This document shows, one piece after another, positions 1 to 5,018 of a stretch of DNA of 5,018 bases. Source of the DNA: Candidatus Omnitrophota bacterium (GTDB lineage Bacteria; Omnitrophota; Gorgyraeia; JABMRN01); the NCBI GenBank assembly GCA_013202515.1, contig JABMRN010000328.1:1-5018 (forward strand), given 5' to 3'. The notes beneath the pieces were generated by a model. That model did not search any database and was not told where the DNA came from. It worked only from the letters and a program-made list of their open reading frames with translations. Position 1 is the stretch's first letter, and each line of letters starts with the position of its first letter. The translations under genes and the position numbers were made by a program.

Positions 1-1058
1 AAGAATTTAAATAAATTTTCGAATATAGTCATTTCAGAATGTGAAAGTTTATATTTGTTACGCGCATTGTAGTTAACTCTGGCAGTTTTTAAAGAGCACA
101 TATCAAAAAGAAGTATACCGCTAACCTTTCTAGGAGCTGCTATTATTTCATTTCGTTTTTCATAATACCGAGCCATATCCAGTTCAATATCTTTGGCTTT
201 AAAATCTAACCAGGCCGACAATGAAACATCTGGGATTCCTTTTGGAGAAAAGCTCCCACGCGGTTGATCTGCAAACAATTCATCTAACGCCCAACCTATA
301 CCTGGAGATTGATTAACTATACTACATGGAGTATAAAAAGAAATAGCTAAAATATTTTGCGCGTCTTCACCCAATTGCCCCATACCAGGATTTAAGTTTG
401 GTGCAATTTTGTCATATATTTTGTCATAAAACTTTAGGCAATGTAAATATAGTTCAGAAACTTCATTAGGAGAAGGGTCCTTATAATCCGAAAGGGAACA
501 AGCAGATTTTTCTTGTACTTTCTGAGCATCCATAAATCTATCCCAGGCTTTTCTATTTGTATCGCTATCCGTCATTATTGTGCACTCAATATAATAAGAT
601 TTCCCTTCTAATTTACATTTTATATCTACATTTTTTCCATTTGATAAAGGATAATCGAATTCGGCTTTAATGTTTTTCTTAATAAGGTTTGACTTAATAA
701 ATATCTCAAATAATCCACTAACCCAGTACCGGTCCTCCTTGGCATTGGTTTTCAAAAATGCTGTTATCTCAGATTCGTTTGTTCTTGTCGAGTGTTCAAC
801 AACAAGTTTTAAATCGTTTTCAAAAGTTCGGATTTCAGCAATTGGGCTATTTGCAAGAAAAAGAAAAAGTGGAGGCCAGTATCCATGCTTTAGATCTTTT
901 GCTTGATTGTCTTCTATCCATGTTGCAACTGTTTCTAACCGCTGTGTTGGAAAGGCTTTTTTTATATAACTGCTGGATCCTAGTGCATCTAAGTTCTCTC
1001 GTGACGCTTTTAGCAAATCAAAATAATATTCTTTAGCATTAAATTTTTCAATTTTCAT
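1..1058 (-). CDS. Putative PD-(D/E)XK-like nuclease-fold protein, 3' end beyond window
   Basis: Reading from the ATG at 1058 the frame stays open for 352 codons to the left edge, so the C-terminus is missing. Residues 111-160 have the layout of a restriction-endonuclease-like core: a helix with E117 (YWVSGLFEIF), a loop, then a beta-hairpin with D145 (NVDIK) and E158 (YYIECT). This matches the helix-E, PDF, (F/Y)-x-(V/I)-E-(A/C)-T layout I know from uncharacterised PD-(D/E)XK-type proteins; the usual Lys after the Glu is T160. A late hydrophobic strand (GILLFDM, 314-320) also suits an alpha/beta fold. The roughly 100-residue N-terminus is unrecognised. The gene starts 11 bp after the upstream gene's stop with no clear Shine-Dalgarno, so it is probably coupled to that gene. 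The nuclease fold is inferred by pattern; activity is uncertain because of the K-to-T change. Confidence 0.8.
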   Translation of the reverse strand, partial: MKIEKFNAKEYYFDLLKASRENLDALGSSSYIKKAFPTQRLETVATWIEDNQAKDLKHGYWPPLFLFLANSPIAEIRTFENDLKLVVEHSTRTNESEITAFLKTNAKEDRYWVSGLFEIFIKSNLIKKNIKAEFDYPLSNGKNVDIKCKLEGKSYYIECTIMTDSDTNRKAWDRFMDAQKVQEKSACSLSDYKDPSPNEVSELYLHCLKFYDKIYDKIAPNLNPGMGQLGEDAQNILAISFYTPCSIVNQSPGIGWALDELFADQPRGSFSPKGIPDVSLSAWLDFKAKDIELDMARYYEKRNEIIAAPRKVSGILLFDMCSLKTARVNYNARNKYKLSHSEMTIFENLFKF

Positions 1059-1069
1059 TGTAGGATATG

Positions 1070-1750
1070 CTATTCTTGATAATTTCTTGTAAATATATCA
1101 GAATGTGGGCTTGCCCCACTTTTTATATGTCGAATTTGCATCTCTTTAATTGGTCCCCATCCATTTATATCACCCAGAGATGAATTTGAAAATATAGAGC
1201 AAATCTTATAACTTGTAATGACCCAAATGGAAGAAAAAATATCCTGGAACGGACGAAGCTTATCGATAAGCATATCTCTTCGTAAATCCGTTGCTTCAAA
1301 GTTGATATAAACTAATAAGTTAAGATTTTTTGCATCTGGGTAGTGCTTTTTAACTTTATTTTTTATTATTTCAAAAACCCAATCGTATCCTTTTTCATTG
1401 CCAAGTTCTGGTTGCATATCCCGAAAGAAAAATGGACGGTCCTTTGCATCTTTAAATTCGCACCCTCTTGTACGATTTCCTTTCATAGTCTCAGTGATCT
1501 GAAAATTGTATATTTTGTTATCTATGTTTGCACGAAAATCAACTGAGTCACGTTCACTTTCTATGGGTTCTATGGTGCATGGTTTAATAAATTGATTATA
1601 ACCCAAGCCGAACACAGCGGCGCACCAATTCTCTAGTAATTTTTGATGTCTAGAGTCATTGAAAAGGATATGAGCAGGAACACTATTCATGTCCTTTTCA
1701 GTTTGTAACAAAAGATCATGTGGATTAACGAACATATTTAGTCCAATCAT
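1070..1750 (-). CDS. Putative degenerate PD-(D/E)XK-like protein, 226 aa
   Basis: A complete 226-residue protein with no family I can name with certainty. After a polar N-terminus comes a helix containing E40 (QKLLENWCAAVFG), then a hairpin with D71 (SVDFRANI) and Q84 (YNFQITE), and later a hydrophobic strand (NLLVYINF, 144-151). This order resembles the core of the PD-(D/E)XK nuclease superfamily, with Gln in place of the second acidic residue and T86 in place of Lys. The hairpin aligns without gaps to residues 143-160 of the downstream protein. The chosen ATG at 1750 lies 6 bp after the stop of the decayed fragment upstream and has no clear Shine-Dalgarno. ATGs at residues 6 and 22 are alternatives; the latter follows AAAAGGAC, but at short spacing. 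A non-catalytic partner or a nuclease with a variant site are both possible. Confidence 0.8.
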   Translation of the reverse strand: MIGLNMFVNPHDLLLQTEKDMNSVPAHILFNDSRHQKLLENWCAAVFGLGYNQFIKPCTIEPIESERDSVDFRANIDNKIYNFQITETMKGNRTRGCEFKDAKDRPFFFRDMQPELGNEKGYDWVFEIIKNKVKKHYPDAKNLNLLVYINFEATDLRRDMLIDKLRPFQDIFSSIWVITSYKICSIFSNSSLGDINGWGPIKEMQIRHIKSGASPHSDIFTRNYQE

Positions 1751-1756
1751 ACATAT

Positions 1757-1955
1757 CTAGCTCTTTGGTGGCTTGGGGAATACCCCAGAAAGGGCATTTT
1801 TTATCATAGTCTTTACTTCTTCACTAAAGTCCGTAGAAAGGATCCACTCCATTGGGCAGTTGCATACTTAGAATAGGAAGCGATACAACCCTCTACCGTA
1901 TAAGCTTGGATATGAGGCTCTCTCCCTTGAACAATAGTATGTCACCTGGTTTCAT
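1757..1955 (-). pseudogene. Decayed remnant of a YiiX/NlpC-P60-like hydrolase gene
   Basis: No intact gene fills this gap. From an ATG at 1955, 9 bp after the HEPN-like gene's stop, 20 codons begin MKPGDILLFKGESL and end LIR before a TAG at 1893-1895. The pattern KPGDI(L/V)LF-G-SL-S-LIR is what I recall from the N-terminus of YiiX/YebB-type NlpC/P60 papain-like hydrolases, which then continue with a W-F/T segment and a YSH(V/A) catalytic histidine region. Here the frame closes instead. Another frame reads SYSKYATAQW, possibly a corrupted trace of that region. A third is open to a TAG at 1757 and reads MEWILSTDFSEEV through FPKPPKS. Roughly 200 bp remain where such a family would need about 500-600 bp, so internal deletion and frame damage are inferred. 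A real 20-aa peptide is an alternative. Confidence 0.4.
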
Positions 1956-1964
1956 ATAAGGACG

Positions 1965-2570
1965 TTAATCCATTTTAAGTGCGGTTAGAACTGTTAAAAC
2001 ATCATCAAGTGGATAGTTGATCATCAACTTATTATTCCAACCTTTATCTTGCTTAAATATTTCCTTATTTCGAAGGTAAGTTTGAAGAAAAGGGAAAAAG
2101 TCATTCAAGGCTAGTAGCGCATGGAAATAGCCAATAAAATGCTGAAGAGCCCTTTTGAGCTTGAAAGTCAGAGGAGCTTTTTTATCTAGCCGTATATTTT
2201 TTATAAGCTCGCTGATATCCGGTTTTGTTAATCTTTTTTCTAAATTGTGCGAAAATAAATTACGAATTCTGTTTATTTGCCTTAATTTCTTTACAACATT
2301 AGTATTATCAGGTGGATATCCAAGTTTTAAGGCTTCAAAAAAATCGATTTTAACTGAAAATGATTTCTTTAAAATTCTATCTGGGCATGGCAGTATTTTT
2401 AAAAAAAAACGGTCAATGCAATTTTCTAAATATAAATGTGTCTTAAGAATAATTATTACTGGATCATTGCTGTTTAGAATGTGCTTTTTATAAAAGCGAT
2501 CCATTTCCCGTTTTAATTGTAGTGTTTTTTTCTTTGCTGTTTTTTTTAGATGTTCTGTTTGATTTTTCAT
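1965..2570 (-). CDS. HEPN-like protein with RNxxxH motif, possible ribonuclease
   Basis: A 201-residue, mainly helical protein. The central part has an H45-x2-LEN helix, a segment resembling F-x-x-K-x-x-x-x-x-x-LG (residues 71-84), and QINRIRNLFSH (98-108). R103-N104-x3-H108 matches the Rx4-6H (RNxxxH) signature of HEPN domains, found in HepT/DUF86-type RNases, DUF4145 and MltR-like proteins. In active HEPN RNases, Arg and His are catalytic. The lysine-rich first 30 residues would suit nucleic-acid contact. The gene follows the XRE gene by 16 bp. The only purine-rich stretch upstream (GGGAGAAGG) overlaps the XRE stop and lies about 19 nt from the ATG, so translation probably depends on coupling. 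The coding strand holds runs of A7, A8, A7 and T9. A non-enzymatic MltR/DUF4145-like role is the main alternative. Confidence 0.85.
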   Translation of the reverse strand: MKNQTEHLKKTAKKKTLQLKREMDRFYKKHILNSNDPVIIILKTHLYLENCIDRFFLKILPCPDRILKKSFSVKIDFFEALKLGYPPDNTNVVKKLRQINRIRNLFSHNLEKRLTKPDISELIKNIRLDKKAPLTFKLKRALQHFIGYFHALLALNDFFPFLQTYLRNKEIFKQDKGWNNKLMINYPLDDVLTVLTALKMD

Positions 2571-2586
2571 TTTTTTAGAAAATATA

Positions 2587-2784
2587 TTACCTTCTCCCTA
2601 CCAAAGTATCCAAACTGATCCCAAGCGCATCAGCGATTTTGATCATGGTCTGAATCGTTGGTTGTTTAGCCGCACCCTGCTCAATCTTGGTTATGGCATT
2701 ATAAGATAAGCCGGCCTTCTCAGCTAATTTTTGCTGGGACCAACCGGCTTTTTTTCTGAAGTCCTTTACCCTTTTAGATAGCAT
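2587..2784 (-). CDS. XRE/Cro-CI family HTH transcriptional regulator, 65 aa
   Basis: Almost the whole 65-residue protein is one HTH_3/XRE DNA-binding domain. Helix 1 is at about 3-12, helix 2 at SQQKLAEKAG (16-25), recognition helix 3 at SYNAITKIEQG (27-37), then PTIQTMIKIADALGISLDTL for the closing helices. The A-x-x-x-G-L-S and I-x-K-I-E-x-G signatures are typical of the family. It has no sensor or protease domain, as in small autorepressors of toxin-antitoxin, restriction-modification and phage-like modules. The start at 2784 is supported by AAGG with 5-nt spacing. It is the first gene of the leftward unit, and a perfect palindrome sits 16 bp upstream of its start codon, consistent with autoregulation. 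Dimer binding to that palindrome is inferred. Confidence 0.93.
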   Translation of the reverse strand: MLSKRVKDFRKKAGWSQQKLAEKAGLSYNAITKIEQGAAKQPTIQTMIKIADALGISLDTLVGRR

Positions 2785-2794
2785 ATTAACCTTG

Positions 2795-2800
2795 ATTATA
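2795..2800 (-). promoter_or_regulatory. Candidate -10 box for the XRE-HEPN unit
   Basis: The minus strand reads TATAAT, a perfect sigma70-type -10 hexamer, directly downstream of the 16-bp palindrome, which would then fill the spacer. The hexamers 16-18 bp upstream (for example TACATA) are poor -35 boxes. A start 6-7 nt past this box would fall between the AAGG and the ATG at 2784, giving a nearly leaderless mRNA without its Shine-Dalgarno. Either the XRE mRNA is leaderless or the true promoter lies further upstream. Confidence 0.35.
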
Positions 2801-2816
2801 TACTACATATGTAGTA
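2801..2816. promoter_or_regulatory. Perfect 16-bp palindrome, probable XRE operator
   Basis: TACTACATATGTAGTA is fully self-complementary. It lies in the divergent region between the XRE gene and the 32-aa membrane peptide, and abuts a TATAAT on the XRE strand. A second, overlapping dyad pairs ATACTAC (2800-2806) with GTAGTAT (2814-2820), so two registers are possible. Small XRE dimers typically bind palindromes of this length at their own promoter. Binding here is inferred from position and symmetry only. Confidence 0.6.
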
Positions 2817-2867
2817 GTATGTATTTAATGGTGCATTTGGGTGTTTATTCTATTATTATTGTAACTC

Positions 2868-2873
2868 TATAAA
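2868..2873 (+). promoter_or_regulatory. Possible -10 box for the 32-aa peptide gene
   Basis: TATAAA lies 22 bp upstream of the ATG at 2896, leaving room for a short leader that keeps the AAGGA ribosome site. No convincing -35 hexamer lies 16-18 bp upstream (TTATTC at 17 bp). An alternative pairing is TTGGGT with TGTAAC slightly upstream. The call is weak. Confidence 0.22.
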
Positions 2874-2884
2874 TCCATTTAATC

Positions 2885-2889
2885 AAGGA
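2885..2889 (+). promoter_or_regulatory. Ribosome binding site of the 32-aa peptide gene
   Basis: AAGGA is followed by a 6-nt spacer and the ATG at 2896. This well-placed Shine-Dalgarno is the main non-compositional support for the short gene, and it selects this ATG over the in-frame ATG at codon 13. Confidence 0.55.
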
Positions 2890-2895
2890 AAAGCT

Positions 2896-2994
2896 ATGTA
2901 CCCGAACTCTAACTGGCGGCAGGATCACTTAATGGCAGGAGTGGTGTTAGTGGTCCTATCATTAATCGTATTTATCATTACTTATTTCCTTTAA
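2896..2994 (+). CDS. Small single-helix membrane peptide, 32 aa
   Basis: ATG at 2896 to TAA at 2992-2994 encodes 32 residues. A polar N-terminus (MYPNSNWRQDHLM) is followed by an uninterrupted hydrophobic stretch of about 19 residues (AGVVLVVLSLIVFIITYFL) that can span a membrane and runs to the C-terminus. It has a good AAGGA Shine-Dalgarno 6 nt upstream and is the only rightward gene in the window. It is divergent from the XRE gene across the palindrome, and convergent with the exported-protein gene, whose stop codon shares bases with its own. I do not recognise the family. Type I toxin peptides and small subunits of membrane complexes have this size and shape, but nothing here identifies either. 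A fortuitous ORF is possible, though composition, helix and ribosome site together argue against it. Confidence 0.6.
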   Translation: MYPNSNWRQDHLMAGVVLVVLSLIVFIITYFL

Positions 2995-3500
2995 TGCCCA
3001 ACATTCCTCATTAAATTCTCCATAAACTCCTGAAGAACCCTTATCGACTCCTTAGATTTATCCATCGTATAAAGACATTCACCTACTATTACCCTTACTT
3101 GTTCATTCTTGATGAGAGAACCTCTATCTCTTAGCCTATCTTCAATACCATTTAGATAATCAAGACTGTCCAAAGAGGCATCCTTTAATAACTGGGCTGC
3201 AGCAGGAGTGGTAGATTCTTGCGCTCCTTGCAAAGTGTATAGCCCCAGAACCTCTCTGATAGTAAACATTCCAAGCTCTATATTGTTCTTAATTAGACTA
3301 AAAAGTGCTTGCTCTTGTTGAGGCATTCCCGCAGCTTCCTGTTCGAATATCAAAGATATTTTTAGAGCATTGTTCTCTAAGCTCTGATAAGAAGATAGGA
3401 GCTGAGCCTTAGCCGCAACAAAATCTGTGTCTGATGTTCCATATGAAGTGCTGGAAAATGCTACTGCAAAAAGTAATAGTGCAACTATTGTTTTTTTCAT
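2991..3500 (-). CDS. Exported helical protein of unknown function, 169 aa
   Basis: The N-terminus is a classic Sec signal peptide: MKK, a hydrophobic core TIVALLLFAVAF (4-15), then SSTSYG with a likely signal peptidase I site after G21. There is no lipobox; the only cysteine is C142. The mature part (about 148 residues) is predicted helical and acidic, with no motif I recognise, and would act in the periplasm or outside the cell. The start at 3500 is well supported by AAAGGAG 7 nt upstream. The ATG overlaps the TGA of the preceding gene in an ATGA, so it is last in a coupled series. Its TAA overlaps the TAA of the convergent 32-aa gene, and no terminator hairpin is visible after it. Confidence 0.85.
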   Translation of the reverse strand: MKKTIVALLLFAVAFSSTSYGTSDTDFVAAKAQLLSSYQSLENNALKISLIFEQEAAGMPQQEQALFSLIKNNIELGMFTIREVLGLYTLQGAQESTTPAAAQLLKDASLDSLDYLNGIEDRLRDRGSLIKNEQVRVIVGECLYTMDKSKESIRVLQEFMENLMRNVGH

Positions 3501-3898
3501 ATCGTTTCTCCTTTGCTTAACCTTTTATCTATATATTGTGCACATTCTTTTTTTGCTACTTCTATTGCATCCATCGGCATGTTGGAAGTTAATTTTTTAC
3601 TCTCAGCGTTATCAAAATACTCATAGGCGATTATAGCTTTGATAACATCTTTAAGCGTCTTGTGGTTGTCGCTTAACAAAAATCCATAAGCCTGTTCAGC
3701 CGCTTTCTCTTCACCCAATAACAAGCGTTTTCTGCTTACAATCAGATGATTTAACGCCTTTTGTTCCGTTGCTCCGCTTTGCTTCGCTCTACCATATATT
3801 CCGATTTGTGTATCAACAACACCCTTATAGCCAAAAGAAGGAAACACCTTAAGCATAAGCGCCTTAAAGAGACCTGTTATGATACACAATGGATTCAT
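3497..3898 (-). CDS. Helical protein of unknown function, 133 aa
   Basis: I do not recognise a family. The first 20 residues (MNPLCIITGLFKALMLKVFP) are hydrophobic with few charges and could be an amphipathic or membrane-associating helix. The remainder is rich in Lys, Ala and Glu and should be helical: QKALNHLIVSRKRLL, EEKAAEQAYGFLL, LKDVIKAIIAYEYF and IEVAKKECAQYIDKRL. A helical-repeat-like scaffold is possible, but no clear repeat unit can be aligned. The start at 3898 has GGGAG 7 nt upstream and lies 1 bp after the preceding stop. The end overlaps the exported-protein start by 4 bp. Such packing suggests stoichiometric co-production with the two neighbours. Confidence 0.78.
   Translation of the reverse strand: MNPLCIITGLFKALMLKVFPSFGYKGVVDTQIGIYGRAKQSGATEQKALNHLIVSRKRLLLGEEKAAEQAYGFLLSDNHKTLKDVIKAIIAYEYFDNAESKKLTSNMPMDAIEVAKKECAQYIDKRLSKGETI
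3508..3514 (-). promoter_or_regulatory. Strong Shine-Dalgarno inside the upstream gene
   Basis: AAAGGAG lies 7 nt from the ATG at 3500 and within the last codons of the 133-aa gene. It fixes the start of the exported-protein gene and supports translational coupling through the ATGA overlap. Confidence 0.7.
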
Positions 3899-3899
3899 A

Positions 3900-4346
3900 T
3901 TACTTCTCCCTCACTGTCCTGATTGCCCAGATTATGAAGCGAATAAGCAAATAAAAAGGATAAGATAAGAATAAGAATATAAGAGCAAGATTCTGAATAT
4001 AATCTTTAATCCTGTCTCTTAGTGTATGCCCCTTTCTTAAATACTTGAATTTGAAATCGGTAGGTGCGCTGCTAATAAATCTTGTCCCCTTAAATGCCTC
4101 AGGATATTTTCTCTTAACTGCTTTGAAAAGTGCAAGTTCGTTTTTAGCATTACTTATAATAACGACTCCATTCGTGCTAATATCATATTGCTGACCACCT
4201 GTGGCGCAACGATAAATATATCTTGGCTCACCATAAGGAATCATTTCCGCAATAAGGAATACAAATCCTGCAAACACTAAACAGCTTAAAATGATTAGCC
4301 CTTCTCTGGCAATCAATCGTTGGATTATTTTAAGAGCATTCTTCAT
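3900..4346 (-). CDS. Two-helix membrane protein with a central soluble domain, 148 aa
   Basis: Two transmembrane segments flank a polar middle: one at about residues 16-36 (GLIILSCLVFAGFVFLIAEM) and one at about 118-141 (NLALIFLFLSYPFYLLIRFI). The basic residues before the first and after the second helix (AIRTVREK at the C-terminus) suggest both termini are cytoplasmic and the roughly 80-residue loop is external. The loop contains two cysteines' worth of candidates only in part (C48 is in the loop, C22 in the helix), so no disulphide is implied. The loop's NGVVIISNAKNELALFKAVKRKYPEAF stretch looks like a compact alpha/beta unit, but I cannot name it. GAGGG 4 nt upstream supports the start. 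The next gene follows after 1 bp. Confidence 0.8.
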   Translation of the reverse strand: MKNALKIIQRLIAREGLIILSCLVFAGFVFLIAEMIPYGEPRYIYRCATGGQQYDISTNGVVIISNAKNELALFKAVKRKYPEAFKGTRFISSAPTDFKFKYLRKGHTLRDRIKDYIQNLALIFLFLSYPFYLLIRFIIWAIRTVREK

Positions 4347-4388
4347 TCTTCCCTCGCTATGTTTTTCTTAACACTTATAAGCAAAAGA

Positions 4389-4616
4389 TTACCTTTTAAA
4401 TATAAATGAGATTATCAAAAAGACTATATATCCTAATATGCAAACAAAAGTAATTCCTATTACAACATCACCGTACGTTTGCTTTCTTGAATAATTAACG
4501 CCTCGATGGAAGCCTGAGGTTTTTTTCCCAGTTCGCATAAAACACAGTACGTTAATAACTATTAGCACAATAACTAATAATATCCACCCATATTCCTGAA
4601 ATATATCTTTAATCAT
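4389..4616 (-). CDS. Small two-helix membrane protein, 75 aa
   Basis: Helix one spans about residues 11-27 (WILLVIVLIVINVLCFM) and helix two about 51-73 (VVIGITFVCILGYIVFLIIS). They are joined by a basic, polar loop of about 22 residues (RTGKKTSGFHRGVNYSRKQ) that would face the cytoplasm under the positive-inside rule. No family is recognised. AGGGAG precedes the ATG at 4616 with an unusually short 2-nt spacer. Gaps of 32 bp to the gene upstream and 42 bp to the gene downstream fit one operon. The protein could belong to an envelope complex with the 148-aa neighbour, but this is inferred from proximity only. Confidence 0.72.
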   Translation of the reverse strand: MIKDIFQEYGWILLVIVLIVINVLCFMRTGKKTSGFHRGVNYSRKQTYGDVVIGITFVCILGYIVFLIISFIFKR

Positions 4617-4648
4617 TTCTCCCTAACCGACATCCATAACGCAAATTC

Positions 4649-5018
4649 TTATTTGTCGTAGTAATGTATATACTCAATCGTGTTATCTTTATTTGCATGT
4701 ATTGTAATTCTTTTCCCATCTTGAGCCTTGAGCTTAATTTTATATGCTCTTTTAGATTTGTTCCTTATAATAGATGTGTCTTTTAACAAGTCCAGCAGAG
4801 TTAAACCAACTGGTGAAATGCCTATAAACCCATCATCATAGTCATCATCAATAAAGGCTACTTTTACATCCCCAGCATCTCTTTTATATTTCCATACCTC
4901 CCTTTTGTATCTGCTATAACCGCCATCACCGTCCTCTTCTTCCTCATAGTCCACCTGAATATCATCAGGTGTACCCTTTTCTTTAAGTAAATCTTTTTTA
5001 ACAATGGGAGGAGTAAGG
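4649..5018 (-). CDS. C-terminal part of a possible BamE/GWxTD-like protein
   Basis: The frame is open from the right edge to the TAA at 4649-4651, giving at least 122 residues, so the gene starts outside the window. A GTG at 4954 is a possible internal start, but it has no convincing ribosome site and would split a coherent domain. The order KEKGTPDDI (12-20), a polar acidic loop, REVWKYK (39-45) and VKVAFIDDDYDDGFI (51-65) recalls the G-x-P-D-x-I ... E-x-W-x-Y ... F-x-D layout of BamE/SmpA-like and GWxTD-type domains, which tend to be envelope proteins. The C-terminal 35 residues form a basic beta-rich tail (YKIKLKAQDGKRITIHANK). The family link is tentative. It is the first visible gene of the leftward envelope operon. 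Confidence 0.65.
   Translation of the reverse strand, partial: LTPPIVKKDLLKEKGTPDDIQVDYEEEEDGDGGYSRYKREVWKYKRDAGDVKVAFIDDDYDDGFIGISPVGLTLLDLLKDTSIIRNKSKRAYKIKLKAQDGKRITIHANKDNTIEYIHYYDK

Noticed and set aside
670..1036. Two overlapping plus-strand reading frames
   Set aside because: Both lie antisense to the long minus-strand gene that is open from 1058 to the edge, and both have low-quality sequence typical of shadow frames.
1343..1546. Plus-strand reading frame of 67 codons
   Set aside because: It is antisense to the 226-aa nuclease-like gene and has no ribosome site or domain.
1774..1787. Hairpin TGGGG-AATA-CCCCA near a T-run at 1797-1802, as a terminator
   Set aside because: The stem is only 5 bp, the T-run is about 9 nt away, and the polarity would fit plus-strand transcription, for which no gene lies upstream. 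It lies in the decayed fragment.
1804..1830. Internal promoter for the 226-aa gene (TATGAT on the minus strand)
   Set aside because: No acceptable -35 box lies 16-18 bp upstream, and AT-rich sequence gives such hexamers by chance.
2155..2493. Plus-strand reading frame of 112 codons
   Set aside because: It is the antisense of the HEPN-like gene, which has a recognisable motif and operon context; the plus-strand product is a Phe/Leu/Ser-rich shadow.
4649..4954. A complete 101-aa gene starting at GTG 4954
   Set aside because: The frame remains open upstream to the window edge, and the preceding residues (KEKGTPDDI) complete a plausible domain, so a longer gene cut by the edge is preferred.

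Overview
The window is AT-rich bacterial DNA. Nearly all genes lie on the minus strand and are tightly packed, with Shine-Dalgarno sequences of the AGGAG/GGGAG type in the right half. A Sec signal peptide and several small membrane proteins point to a free-standing bacterial chromosome, probably Gram-negative. No RNA gene, CRISPR array, IS element or housekeeping gene fixes the taxon. An uncultured lineage such as Omnitrophota is possible, but that is only an impression.

Right block (5018 down to 2991, minus strand): five small genes in one apparent operon. In transcription order they are a C-terminal fragment of a possible BamE/GWxTD-like protein, a 75-aa two-helix membrane protein, a 148-aa two-helix membrane protein with a soluble loop, a 133-aa helical protein, and a 169-aa exported helical protein. 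The last three are separated by 1 bp and by a 4-bp ATGA overlap, which implies translational coupling. None has a recognised function; the membrane and export signals suggest an envelope role.

Central control region (2785-2895): a divergent intergenic region. Leftward lies a 65-aa XRE regulator. Rightward lies a previously uncalled 32-aa single-helix membrane peptide (2896-2994) whose stop codon overlaps the stop codon of the exported-protein gene. A perfect 16-bp palindrome (2801-2816) just upstream of the XRE gene is the obvious candidate operator.

Left block (2784 down to 1, minus strand): XRE regulator, a HEPN-like protein with an R-N-x3-H motif, a decayed remnant of a YiiX/NlpC-P60-like hydrolase gene, then two proteins that look like members of the PD-(D/E)XK nuclease superfamily. 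The second of these runs off the left edge. Both carry D-x12-[E/Q]-x-T with identical spacing, with Thr in place of the canonical Lys. Regulator, putative HEPN ribonuclease and two nuclease-fold proteins in one unit resemble an accessory defence or toxin-type cassette. That reading is inference; the sequence directly shows the gene order, the motifs and the operator-like palindrome.
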